Part shown: in pieces, positions 36,931-45,406 of the stretch
Layout: each line of letters opens with the position of its first letter
How positions within the stretch are numbered: position 1 is the first letter of the stretch
Assembly (NCBI GenBank): GCA_963710165.1
Contig: CAVPYZ010000001.1
Location: 490,393-554,392, forward strand
DNA length: 64,000 nucleotides
From: JACKIP01 sp963710165
Lineage (GTDB): Bacteria > Pseudomonadota > Alphaproteobacteria > Micavibrionales > Micavibrionaceae
Direction of reading: 5' to 3'
Notes under the pieces: generated by a model
What the model was told of the DNA's origin: nothing
Database searches by the model: none
Seen by the model: the letters and a program-made list of their open reading frames with translations, nothing else
Program-made: the position numbers and the translations under genes

Positions 36931-38160
36931 ATGTTGACAGACATGGCTATTAGTAAGGCTAAGCCCAAATCAGTTGATTATAAAATGACGGATGGAAAGG
37001 GTTTGTATTTAAAAATCTTGAAATCTGGCAGCAAAAGCTGGCGATATGATTACAAGATAAAAGCACTTGATCAGACTAAATATAAAAATGGAACGATGGT
37101 GTTTGGAATGTACCCCGAATACAGTCTTGCCGAAGCGCGAGCATTACATGCCAAGGCACATAAATTAGTATCCCAAAACATTGATCCCAATAATCACAAG
37201 AAAGAAAAGCAGCGTAAACAATGGCAGGAACGAGAATTGAAATTTGCTGATGTCATACATGAATGGCTTGAAAAATGTAAACTGGAAATTAAGCCTTCTA
37301 CCTATTCAGGTATTGAAAAACGCCTAATAAAAAATGTAATTCCTGTCATAGGAAATATTCCAATGATTGATCTCAATGCTCAAGATATTTTGCAAATGTT
37401 AAAAGCTATAGAAAAACGTGGCGCACACGACATGGCAAAACGTATCAGGCAACATTGTAGTCAAGCTTTGAGATATGCGGTTGCTATTGGAAAGGCGGAG
37501 CGTGATTATACCTTAAATATTCGTGATGCCCTCACAACTAAGAAAACAAAACATCTTCCAGCACTAGAGCCGCACGAAATTCCTGAACTATTACAAGCTA
37601 TAGAGCGAAATGATGCACGTTTATATACGCAGACACGTTATGCATTGGAAATGTTAATGCTTACTTTCGTCCGCCCCATTGAAATGGCTTCGGCGGAATG
37701 GCAACATATCGATATTGAAAGCAAGCGGTGGATTATTCCAGCGGAAAAAATGAAAATGGGTTTTGATCATATCGTACCTCTATCAAGGCAAGTTTTAGAA
37801 ATTTTGCAGAAAATGCGTCTTGAGAATGGCAATCGCCAATACGTGTTTACAAAAACAACCAATCCACGTGATCATATACATCGTGACACACTATCAAAAG
37901 CGGTTCGTAATTTAGGGTTTACAGGCAGGCATACCGCGCATGGTTTTCGCGCTATGGCAAGAACGGCAATACGTGAAAAACTAAACTATGATAGTGAAGT
38001 TATTGAACGCCAATTGGCACATTCTCCAAGCGGAAGCTTAGGGCGTGCATATGATCGTACGCAATTTTTAGATAAACGGGCGGTTATGATGCAAGACTGG
38101 GGTGATTATTTAGATGAAATTGGACAGCATGGAACGGTAATAGTTGGAAAATTTGGTTAA
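36931..38160 (+). CDS. int: Tyrosine-type site-specific integrase (P4-like)
   Basis: A 409-residue integrase with an N-terminal DUF4102-type arm-binding domain (LTDMAISKAKPKSVDYKMTDGKGLYLKI, MVFGMYPEYSLAEARAL), a core-binding domain, and the catalytic domain with Arg in TFVRPIEMASAEW, HGFRAMART (HxxR), His in QLAHSPSGSLGRAYDRTQF and the Tyr nucleophile in AYDRTQF. It lies 166 bases from tRNA-Arg, which it presumably targets. The frame is open to a TTG at 36835, but ATG 36931 has AGGAG upstream and fits family starts; the region before it holds the direct repeats. Confidence 0.93.
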   Translation: MLTDMAISKAKPKSVDYKMTDGKGLYLKILKSGSKSWRYDYKIKALDQTKYKNGTMVFGMYPEYSLAEARALHAKAHKLVSQNIDPNNHKKEKQRKQWQERELKFADVIHEWLEKCKLEIKPSTYSGIEKRLIKNVIPVIGNIPMIDLNAQDILQMLKAIEKRGAHDMAKRIRQHCSQALRYAVAIGKAERDYTLNIRDALTTKKTKHLPALEPHEIPELLQAIERNDARLYTQTRYALEMLMLTFVRPIEMASAEWQHIDIESKRWIIPAEKMKMGFDHIVPLSRQVLEILQKMRLENGNRQYVFTKTTNPRDHIHRDTLSKAVRNLGFTGRHTAHGFRAMARTAIREKLNYDSEVIERQLAHSPSGSLGRAYDRTQFLDKRAVMMQDWGDYLDEIGQHGTVIVGKFG

Positions 38161-38198
38161 AATCTACTAATGTAATTTTTTAATTACAGAGTTTTTTT

Positions 38199-38921
38199 AT
38201 GCAAAGTACAGATTATTGGCGATTGTGCAAACATTTATCTATTTTTCAAGCCATTATGCTTATGTTGGATTATGATCCAGCAAATCAAGAATCTCATTAT
38301 ATCGAAGAAAACAGAAATCATTCTATTCCATTGGGCTATAGTCAGTTGAAAACAAGTATAGTAAACGCTGTGCGTTATGCATCCATTTCAGCAGACATTA
38401 TTTATAAACAATATGATTTTAGGGGAAATGAAATGCCTGAAAACACAATAGATATTGATGAAACTATTATCTCAGTTAGTTCATTAGTTTTTTTCTTAAA
38501 AAACAATGGGTTTCGTGAGGGATTTTTTTTTCCAGACGGCAATATTTTTGAAGAATACTTAGACCCAAGACATAACTTTTTTGCCCCTAAGTTATCTGCG
38601 ACAATCCATGCATGGAAAGCCGTGACAAGTAATCCTGAATTACAAAAAGGAAAAACACCGAAACAAGCATTAGAAAAATGGTTGCGTGAGCATGCCAACG
38701 AATTTGGACTTACAAAAGAGGACGGTTCACCAAACGAAACGGGGATTCAGGAAATTTGCAAGATTGCTAATTGGAAGCCAGAAGGCGGCGCAACAAAAAC
38801 ACCTAGCCATAGTATAGATCAAGATAACTCATCCACCCCTTTGCCGAATGTACAGAAATTAAAGATTTTTGGTGCAAACTCACCTTATATGGATGATTTT
38901 GAAGATGAGATCCCATTTTAA
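38199..38921 (+). CDS. Island protein of unknown function with SSB-like C-terminal tip
   Basis: A 240-residue protein. Residues ~118-190 include DPRHNFFAPKLSATIHAWKAVT, KTPKQALEKWLREHANEFGL and ICKIANWKPEGGATKTP, a pattern I associate with uncharacterised proteins next to integrases in proteobacterial islands. The last residues, PYMDDFEDEIPF, closely resemble the conserved tip of bacterial single-stranded DNA-binding protein (E. coli SSB ends PMDFDDDIPF), reached through a polar linker (DQDNSSTPLPNVQKL). No OB fold is evident. A host-factor-recruiting role is inferred; nothing shows an enzymatic activity. Confidence 0.75.
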   Translation: MQSTDYWRLCKHLSIFQAIMLMLDYDPANQESHYIEENRNHSIPLGYSQLKTSIVNAVRYASISADIIYKQYDFRGNEMPENTIDIDETIISVSSLVFFLKNNGFREGFFFPDGNIFEEYLDPRHNFFAPKLSATIHAWKAVTSNPELQKGKTPKQALEKWLREHANEFGLTKEDGSPNETGIQEICKIANWKPEGGATKTPSHSIDQDNSSTPLPNVQKLKIFGANSPYMDDFEDEIPF

Positions 38922-39059
38922 ACCTCGATGGGTTGTTAGATTATATGGGTATGGTTCTGTAAATTTTATAGGTTATGTTTTCGTAACCCATCTATCTATT
39001 TTAATTATTATGGACGCCATAAATTCTCTTCAGTCCCCACAAAACAGAGGAGAATCGCA

Positions 39060-39254
39060 ATGGACAAACAAACACTACCTGAAACAGGATATGTAAGATT
39101 ATCCACAATTCTAAAAATCATCCCCGTATCAAAATCCACATGGTGGGCAGGGGTGAAAGATGGACGTTTTCCAAAATCCGTCAAACTAAGCCCTAAAATC
39201 ACGGCGTGGTGCGTTGATGATATTCGGGAACTAATGGCAACGTTTGAGGCATAA
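39060..39254 (+). CDS. alpA: AlpA-family regulator / excisionase-like HTH protein
   Basis: A 64-residue winged-HTH protein preceded by AGAGGAG. The sequence GYVRLSTILKIIPVSKSTWWAGVKDGRFPKSVKLSPKITAWCVDDIRELMA is the AlpA/MerR-like fold: recognition helix after SKSTWW and a wing with FPKSVKLSPKITAW. AlpA proteins control integrase genes or act as directionality factors in P4-type islands. It lies 5 bases before the HTH/zinc-ribbon gene. Confidence 0.9.
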   Translation: MDKQTLPETGYVRLSTILKIIPVSKSTWWAGVKDGRFPKSVKLSPKITAWCVDDIRELMATFEA

Positions 39255-39259
39255 AAACC

Positions 39260-39775
39260 ATGTCCAGACAATTGTACCCCCATAAAAGGGTGCGATATTG
39301 GGATGTGTATGACATTGACGATATCTGCACCGTATTTTTGGATAAAAAGCTTCATCCGCAAAGCGTGCGTAAATGGATCAAGAATGGTTTAAATACCATT
39401 GATGGCGGCAAACCCGCATTAGTTCATGGAAATGATTTAATCGCATTCTTGAAAAAACAAAACACCAAAAATAAATGCGTGACCGCATTTGATGAGATGT
39501 TTTGCATGACATGCCGAGATGCCCGCCCGATCTATCAAAACAAAATTGTCCTTACACAAAAAGCAAACTTGCTTGCCGTATCTGGATTATGCCGCGCTTG
39601 TAAAACCAAGATGTATCAAAACTACAAAATGGATGATTTTCCAAAGCTACGTAAGAAATTTAACGTGGTTGATGTTTTGGAATTATACGATTGTGAAGCC
39701 CCCAACGATAGAACTCACATTCACGCACATACACATCACCCCGCAAGTGAGTCCTTACAAGGAGTATTATTTTGA
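39260..39775 (+). CDS. HTH and zinc-ribbon protein upstream of recombinase
   Basis: A 171-residue protein. The N-terminal part (DVYDIDDICTVFLDKKLHPQSVRKWIKNGLNTIDGGKPALVHGNDLIAFLKKQN) looks like an excisionase-type helix-turn-helix, and the middle has two CxxC knuckles (FCMTCRDARP and GLCRACKTKM) able to bind one zinc. The C-terminus has a His-rich stretch (THIHAHTHH). It overlaps the following recombinase by 4 bases, so the two are made together. I recall similar protein pairs in alphaproteobacterial islands; function as DNA-binding partner of the recombinase is inferred. Confidence 0.75.
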   Translation: MSRQLYPHKRVRYWDVYDIDDICTVFLDKKLHPQSVRKWIKNGLNTIDGGKPALVHGNDLIAFLKKQNTKNKCVTAFDEMFCMTCRDARPIYQNKIVLTQKANLLAVSGLCRACKTKMYQNYKMDDFPKLRKKFNVVDVLELYDCEAPNDRTHIHAHTHHPASESLQGVLF

Positions 39776-40797
39776 TCAAGAAGGATAAAAAAAGAGATAA
39801 ATTCAACCCTGCAAATGAGCGCGCAAAATATAAATACCGTATTCATTTACGCCGCGCTTTTAAACGTGATGATAAAACAATCACAGCCGCCTTAAAACAT
39901 ATTCGGGACTATGAAATATATGCGGACTTTTCAGGTTTTGAGAAATTCAATGATCACGTGGCGGATAAATATATCACCCATATTACCACCGCAAATTTAT
40001 CCTTATCTTTTATCAATGATAATCTCCGCACATTGCGTGATTTTTTGAAATGGCTAGTTCACCAGCGCGGTTATAAAAGCAAAATCAACTATAACCACAT
40101 TGATTACCTGAATTTGAGCAATAATCAGCGCAATACCGCAAAAGCCAGCGAATACAAAAAAGCCTATAAGATTGAGCAAATTTTAAAAACCATTCGCGCT
40201 ATGCCATCGATCACAGATAAAGATAAACGCGATAGGGCGATAATATCGTTGCAAGCCCTATGTGCCTTACGCATTGGCGAGTTACGTTCTGTTAAGCTGA
40301 AAAGTATTATTAAAGAAGATGAAAAATATTTCATTTATGTATCGCCGAAAGATATGGGTGTAAAATTTGCCAAGACACGCCATGCGTTTTTTTTACCATT
40401 GCCCCAAGATATCACCGATCATGTCATTACATGGTGTGATTATCTTGTTAAATTAGGCTTCACACAAAATGACCCGTTATTTCCTGTAATTGATAATCGT
40501 TTTGGCAAAAATAACTTGCTGGAAAAAACGATTGTTAAGGCAGGCATAAAATCAGATACGACCATCCGCAATATATTCAAAAAAGCATTTACCAATGCTG
40601 GATATGAATATATTCGCCCCCATTCCTTTCGCCACACATGGGCGCGTTATGCGGAAACACAAAGTCCTGCATTCTTAAATACGGTGCGCCAATGTTTGGG
40701 GCATGACAGCATTGACACCACACTTAATAGCTACGGGCAATCATCTTTGGCGGAGCAACGGCGCGTTATTGGGGATGTAAAGACGGGGTATGTTTAG
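39772..40797 (+). CDS. Second tyrosine recombinase
   Basis: A 341-residue phage-integrase-family protein unrelated in detail to the left-end integrase: SAM-like core-binding domain (residues ~30-125), then catalytic residues in LCALRIGELRSVKL (Arg), HSFRHTWAR (His-x-x-Arg), GHDSIDTTLNSYGQS (His and Tyr). The start is a TTG overlapping the previous stop, with AAGGAG 7 bases upstream. It has no arm-binding domain of the DUF4102 type and appears functionally paired with the HTH/zinc-ribbon protein. Confidence 0.9.
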   Translation: MIKKDKKRDKFNPANERAKYKYRIHLRRAFKRDDKTITAALKHIRDYEIYADFSGFEKFNDHVADKYITHITTANLSLSFINDNLRTLRDFLKWLVHQRGYKSKINYNHIDYLNLSNNQRNTAKASEYKKAYKIEQILKTIRAMPSITDKDKRDRAIISLQALCALRIGELRSVKLKSIIKEDEKYFIYVSPKDMGVKFAKTRHAFFLPLPQDITDHVITWCDYLVKLGFTQNDPLFPVIDNRFGKNNLLEKTIVKAGIKSDTTIRNIFKKAFTNAGYEYIRPHSFRHTWARYAETQSPAFLNTVRQCLGHDSIDTTLNSYGQSSLAEQRRVIGDVKTGYV

Positions 40798-40908
40798 GAG
40801 TGGGGTAACAAAGATTTTTTATTGAAACCCCATGGTGATTTTACGGCGTATCATTTAAAGTTATTATAAAGACATGCTAAAAATTTATGATCATATTGAT
40901 AGGATTTT

Positions 40909-43900
40909 ATGAAATTATTGCCGATAAAAATTAATAAGTCGCTTAGCCCTTCTTTTCGGTTGTTAAAGCCGACGCGCGATGAGGTTAACAATTTCAAGGA
41001 AGCTTTAAATGATTATATCAATGTTATAAACAGTGATGAAAGTGAAGAAAACCTCAAAACTCACTTTATGGTTTTTCTTAAAAAGCTTTACGGTTCAGAA
41101 TTTTTGATTGAGCAACAGGAGCGTATTGATTTCGTTATACGCACGGGTAAGAAAAATACCGATAAAGCAGGGGTTCTTGTAGAAGCTAAGAGGCTTAATA
41201 ATACGCAGGATATGATTTCACAGAAAGATGCTAATAAAAAATCCATGCACGAATTAGTGCTATATTTTATGCGCGAAAGGCACGAAGGCAATACTGACAT
41301 AAAATATTTGATGATTTGTAATGAATTTGAATTCTTTATATTTGAAGCCAAAGAATTTGAAAGAGCATTTTATAAAAACACAAAATTCAATAAGGAATTC
41401 TTAGCATGGCAGAACGGCGAAAAAACAGATAAGACCACAGATTTTTTCTACAATCAAATAGCCAAGCCATTTATTCAAAATGCGTGTTTGAAATTTGACG
41501 CGGTTATCTTCGATTTGCGTGATTTTAAAAAGTTCTTAAAAAATAATACACCAGAGAATGAATTAAAACTTATACCTCTGCTAAAAATCTTTAGCCCTGA
41601 ACATCTACTCAAAAAACCTTATGCCAATGACAGCAACAATCTAAATAAGCAATTTTATGATGAATTATTGCATATCATTGGTTTAGAGGAAGCAAAAGCC
41701 GGCTCGAAAAAAATTATTCGCCGTATAAAAGATGCTAAAAACAGAAATAAAGCGTCTTTGCTCGAAATCACAATTTCAAAACTCACTAGAGAAGACGACT
41801 TTAATGACCTTAAGCTGATGCAACAATATGGTGCAGGTAAAGAAGAAAGAGCCTTTAGAATCGCTTTGGAGCTTTGCATCACTTGGGTAAACAGACTTTT
41901 ATTTTTGAAATTGTTAGAAGCGCAAATTGTTCAATACAATAATGATAAATCTTATAAGTTTTTAAATAAAAATTTTGTTGCGGATTATGATGAATTGTCA
42001 GATTTATTTTTTGGTGTTTTGGCATTAAAGCCAGAAGAGCGTGAAGAAGACATTAAAGCGAAATATTCTAAGATCCCTTATCTTAACAGCTCTCTTTTTG
42101 AAAAGACAAAACTGGAAAAAATCACAAACGTAAGCAATCTCAATTATACTTTGAAAATCCCGCTTTTTAAAAAAAGTGTACTCAAAGACCAGAAGAACAA
42201 ACCAAAATATAGAGAGATTGAAACACTTGATTATATTTTTGAATTTTTAGAAGCCTATGACTTTGCTTCCGATGGCGCGGAAGAAATTCAGGAAGAAAGC
42301 AAAACACTAATTAATGCCTCGGTTCTCGGTTTGATTTTTGAGAAAATTAACGGTTATCAAGAAGGTGCGATTTTTACACCTGGCTATATCACCGCATATA
42401 TGAGCCAAACTGCGATTGAAAAGACGGTACTTGAAAAATTTCAAGCCGCTTATCCCGATTGGTGTCTTGAAACGATTACCGATTTGAAAAACACGCTTTC
42501 CGCCAATCGCACGCAGGCTAAAATTCTTGAATATAACGCTGTTATAAATGCAATTAAGATTTGTGATCCAGCCGTAGGTTCAGGGCATTTTCTAGTTTCA
42601 TGCTTAAATGAGATTATTGCAATAAAATCAAAACTTGGCATCCTTGCTGATAAACAAGGCGCTATTTTAAGCGATTATGAAGTCTTTGTTGAAAATGATG
42701 AAATCATTATCACGCATTTTCACGACACGCATATTTTCAAATATTCAAGAAAAGGCAGTAAAGCACATCATCATGTACAACAAACATTATTTGAAGAAAA
42801 ACAGTTTTTGATTGAAAATTGCTTATTTGGTGTGGATATAAATTCGAATTCAGTAAAAATTTGCCAGCTTCGCCTCTGGATAGAACTTTTAAAAAACTCA
42901 TTTTACACAGAACAAAGCAATTACACCACGTTAGAAACCTTGCCTAATATTGATATTAACATCAAGTGCGGCAATTCCCTATTAAGTCGGTTTGCACTCG
43001 ATCAGAACCTATCCGAAGCGTTTAATAAAGGCATGACCGTGAGCGACTATAAGCGCCTAGTACATGATTATAAAGTTACACGTAATCGGCAGACCAAACG
43101 TGAAATCATCGATAAAATAGATACCGTAAAATCACGTTTTAAAGATGAGGTAGTCCATAACCTTGAAATGGATTTAGGTAAGGAAAAGCAAAAATTAGCC
43201 ATACTTGCTGGGCAGGATAATTTGTTTGAAACGGGTAAAGCCGATCAGGAACGATATACCGCCAAACTTACAGAATTGAAAGATAAAATTAAACGCTATG
43301 AAGATCGCATTGAAAAATACCAAACTAATACAACCTTCCTTAATGCGCTTGAATGGCGTTTTGAGTTCCCCGAAGTTTTGGATGAAAAAGGCACGTTTTT
43401 AGGATTTGATATTATCATTGCCAACCCGCCTTACATGCGTGTTCAAGAAATTGAAGCCACACAACCCGCGCAAAAACCAATATATGAGCGTAATTATAAT
43501 ACGGCGGTGGGATCATACGATCTGGCAAATCTGTTTTTTGAATTAGCGGTACGCTTATCACATGAACACAGCAATAATATATTCATTTTCCCACATAAGC
43601 TTTTTAATTCCGCCAATGGAGAATCTTTACGGGAATATTTAATAAATAGTAAAGCGATCAAGCATTTGGCGCATTTTGGCGCAAATATGGTATTTGATAA
43701 CGCCATAACCTATACTTGCATTGCGTTATTCAACAAAAAACCCGCAACGGGCTTTGAATTTCAACGCTTTGACTATAAATCATATTTCAAAAATGATTTA
43801 AATGACGCTAGTAAATATAATGTTTTGAAATATGATGACATTGAAAAAGCCAGCCAGTTTTACGGCACAAATCAATGGGTATTTTTTGATACTCAAGCGG

Positions 43901-44796
43901 GTTTTGACGTGTTTGATAAAATCTATCAACAAACTTCAAAAGTATCCGCAAAGTTTAGTGACGTATTTCAAGGCATACCTACCAGTAAAGACGCCCTCTA
44001 TGTAGTCGAAAAACTGGCTGAAACTGAACACAGCTATTCAATAAAAGTTAATCCAAAAGGCAAATCAGAAACGCCCGCCATTGCAACAGCTACCTTCGAA
44101 GTCGAAAAAGAATTTTTTAAACCGTTCCTAATGGGTAAGGATGTTCACCGTTATGTGACGCTTAAAGCTGATAAGCTCGTATTTTTCCCATACATGCTAG
44201 ATGGCAAAGCAACGCTGGTGAGGGAAGCCGAATTAGCCGCAAAATTCCCGCTCACCTATAAATATGTGACAACATACAAAAATGTGTTCGAAGCCAGAGA
44301 AAGTGGCAAAGCGAAAGACGCACCAGAATATTACGCATATTTAAGAGTTCAAAACCTAGATAAATTCGATCAAGAAAAATTGTCATCAATGGAGATTTGT
44401 TCAATGCATCCCAATGTAACAGTGAATGATAGCATTTATCACTCAACAACTATTTACAGCTGGCTTAAACACCACAATGATAAAACCCCGTATATGTTTT
44501 ATTTAGCAATTATAAATTCAAATATTTTTTGGTGGTTTCTCAAACATACAGGCGATACTTTATCTGGTGATGCGAGGCGAATGAAAACAAACTATCTCAA
44601 TCCGTTCCCTTTGCCCGAAACAGTAAGTGATGCAGATGAAAAATATATTGTTGATTTGGTAAAAAATATGATGAGCGCAAAGCAAAACGCAGATGGCGCG
44701 GCGGTTGCTACACTCGAAAATCAAATAAACAACGCGGTTTATAAGCTGTATGATTTAAGCCCTGATAATATCAAAGCCATTGAGGATAGTATTTAA
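40909..44796 (+). CDS. Type IIG restriction-modification enzyme (Eco57I-like)
   Basis: A 1295-residue single-chain enzyme. The N-terminus has a PD-(D/E)XK-like nuclease pattern (D74 in ERIDFVI, then E92 and K94 in VLVEAKR). The adenine-N6 methyltransferase core has motif I CDPAVGSGHFLVSCL (about residue 554) and motif IV IIANPPYMRVQE (about 838), with a long insert between them. The C-terminal ~400 residues (SAKFSDVFQGIPTSKDALY to YLNPFPLP) resemble the TaqI-like specificity domain. It should both cut and methylate the same site. PglX of BREX is a less likely alternative because no other BREX gene is present and a nuclease motif is. Confidence 0.87.
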   Translation: MKLLPIKINKSLSPSFRLLKPTRDEVNNFKEALNDYINVINSDESEENLKTHFMVFLKKLYGSEFLIEQQERIDFVIRTGKKNTDKAGVLVEAKRLNNTQDMISQKDANKKSMHELVLYFMRERHEGNTDIKYLMICNEFEFFIFEAKEFERAFYKNTKFNKEFLAWQNGEKTDKTTDFFYNQIAKPFIQNACLKFDAVIFDLRDFKKFLKNNTPENELKLIPLLKIFSPEHLLKKPYANDSNNLNKQFYDELLHIIGLEEAKAGSKKIIRRIKDAKNRNKASLLEITISKLTREDDFNDLKLMQQYGAGKEERAFRIALELCITWVNRLLFLKLLEAQIVQYNNDKSYKFLNKNFVADYDELSDLFFGVLALKPEEREEDIKAKYSKIPYLNSSLFEKTKLEKITNVSNLNYTLKIPLFKKSVLKDQKNKPKYREIETLDYIFEFLEAYDFASDGAEEIQEESKTLINASVLGLIFEKINGYQEGAIFTPGYITAYMSQTAIEKTVLEKFQAAYPDWCLETITDLKNTLSANRTQAKILEYNAVINAIKICDPAVGSGHFLVSCLNEIIAIKSKLGILADKQGAILSDYEVFVENDEIIITHFHDTHIFKYSRKGSKAHHHVQQTLFEEKQFLIENCLFGVDINSNSVKICQLRLWIELLKNSFYTEQSNYTTLETLPNIDINIKCGNSLLSRFALDQNLSEAFNKGMTVSDYKRLVHDYKVTRNRQTKREIIDKIDTVKSRFKDEVVHNLEMDLGKEKQKLAILAGQDNLFETGKADQERYTAKLTELKDKIKRYEDRIEKYQTNTTFLNALEWRFEFPEVLDEKGTFLGFDIIIANPPYMRVQEIEATQPAQKPIYERNYNTAVGSYDLANLFFELAVRLSHEHSNNIFIFPHKLFNSANGESLREYLINSKAIKHLAHFGANMVFDNAITYTCIALFNKKPATGFEFQRFDYKSYFKNDLNDASKYNVLKYDDIEKASQFYGTNQWVFFDTQAGFDVFDKIYQQTSKVSAKFSDVFQGIPTSKDALYVVEKLAETEHSYSIKVNPKGKSETPAIATATFEVEKEFFKPFLMGKDVHRYVTLKADKLVFFPYMLDGKATLVREAELAAKFPLTYKYVTTYKNVFEARESGKAKDAPEYYAYLRVQNLDKFDQEKLSSMEICSMHPNVTVNDSIYHSTTIYSWLKHHNDKTPYMFYLAIINSNIFWWFLKHTGDTLSGDARRMKTNYLNPFPLPETVSDADEKYIVDLVKNMMSAKQNADGAAVATLENQINNAVYKLYDLSPDNIKAIEDSI

Positions 44797-44877
44797 ATAA
44801 AAATTATTTTTCTCATCAAATGCGATATAGATGAAATTCATTTTAAATTTTATCCGAATAAATCCGAGGTATTAGCA

Positions 44878-44894
44878 GGTATATTTTCGGGTAT
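44878..44894 (+). repeat. 17-bp direct repeat inside right island end
   Basis: GGTATATTTTCGGGTAT, identical to 36883-36899 at the left end, 56 bases inside attR. It contains one TTTTCGGGTAT unit. Probable arm-type recombinase site. Confidence 0.6.
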
Positions 44895-44949
44895 TTAAAT
44901 TTATTTATAAATTTTATTTATTATTTATCAACGCATTATATGATCAATC

Positions 44950-44969
44950 CGAGTCCTGCTGGGTCGCCA
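44950..44969 (+). repeat. attR: tRNA-Arg 3' end copy with one base missing
   Basis: CGAGTCCTGCTGGGTCGCCA matches the tRNA-Arg 3' terminal 21 bases except for one missing A. This is the right boundary of the island; the receiver-domain gene on the minus strand ends at 44976. Confidence 0.82.
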
Positions 44970-44975
44970 TTTATT

Positions 44976-45350
44976 CTATAACAGGTTTATAGCGTTTATT
45001 TTCTCCTCTATATCCATTGGGGAAAACGGCTTTTTGATCATATCATCGGCATACATACTAACGGCAGATAAGGCCATTTTCTGGGGAATCATCGCGCTAC
45101 CGCCGCTCATGGCGATAATATAGGTCTCTTTATTCTGGGCCTTGATATATTTCGTAACATCATAACCGTCTTTTTGGGGCATCAATACATCTGTAAGAAC
45201 CAGATCATATTTTTTTTGATCATATTTATAAATACCCTCATCTCCGTCAAAGGCAACGTCCGTTTTGTGCCCGCAGTTATTCAAATGTTCCTGCAGCAAA
45301 TGCGCATTTTCTTTTGCATCATCAATCACCAGTATGTTTAAACCGCTCAT
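44976..45350 (-). CDS. Single-domain response regulator
   Basis: A 124-residue CheY-like receiver with the acid pair in VIDDAKEN, phospho-acceptor Asp in LVLTDVLMPQKDG, Ser/Thr in IIAMSGG and Lys in IKKPFSPMD. No output domain. It lies directly downstream of the hybrid kinase gene on the same strand (56-base gap) and could be its target or a phosphate sink. Its 3' end abuts the island attR. Confidence 0.92.
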   Translation of the reverse strand: MSGLNILVIDDAKENAHLLQEHLNNCGHKTDVAFDGDEGIYKYDQKKYDLVLTDVLMPQKDGYDVTKYIKAQNKETYIIAMSGGSAMIPQKMALSAVSMYADDMIKKPFSPMDIEEKINAINLL

Positions 45351-45406
45351 ACGTCATCATTATAGATAATATTTTAAGAATATCTTAAAAGCACTGGCTG
45401 TGTTTT

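Larger units (their letters stand above)
36744..44969. mobile_element. Integrated genomic island in tRNA-Arg(TCT)
   Basis: An 8.2-kb insertion bounded by a repeat of the tRNA-Arg 3' end. Contents in order, all on the plus strand: P4-type integrase, SSB-tail protein, AlpA-like regulator, HTH/zinc-ribbon protein, second tyrosine recombinase, type IIG restriction-modification enzyme. The sequence appears more A+T-rich than the flanks, though I have not computed it. The flanking chromosome resumes with the receiver gene ending at 44976. No replication initiator, primase or conjugation gene is seen, so it would be a small integrative element or a satellite. Confidence 0.88.

Noticed and set aside
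40801..40836. Terminator between the second recombinase and the restriction gene (TGGGGT ... ACCCCA)
   Set aside because: The 6-bp arms are separated by about 20 bases and no T run follows the second arm.
40909..44796. PglX methylase of a BREX system
   Set aside because: No brxA, brxB, brxC, pglZ or brxL is nearby and the N-terminus carries a nuclease-like D-ExK pattern.
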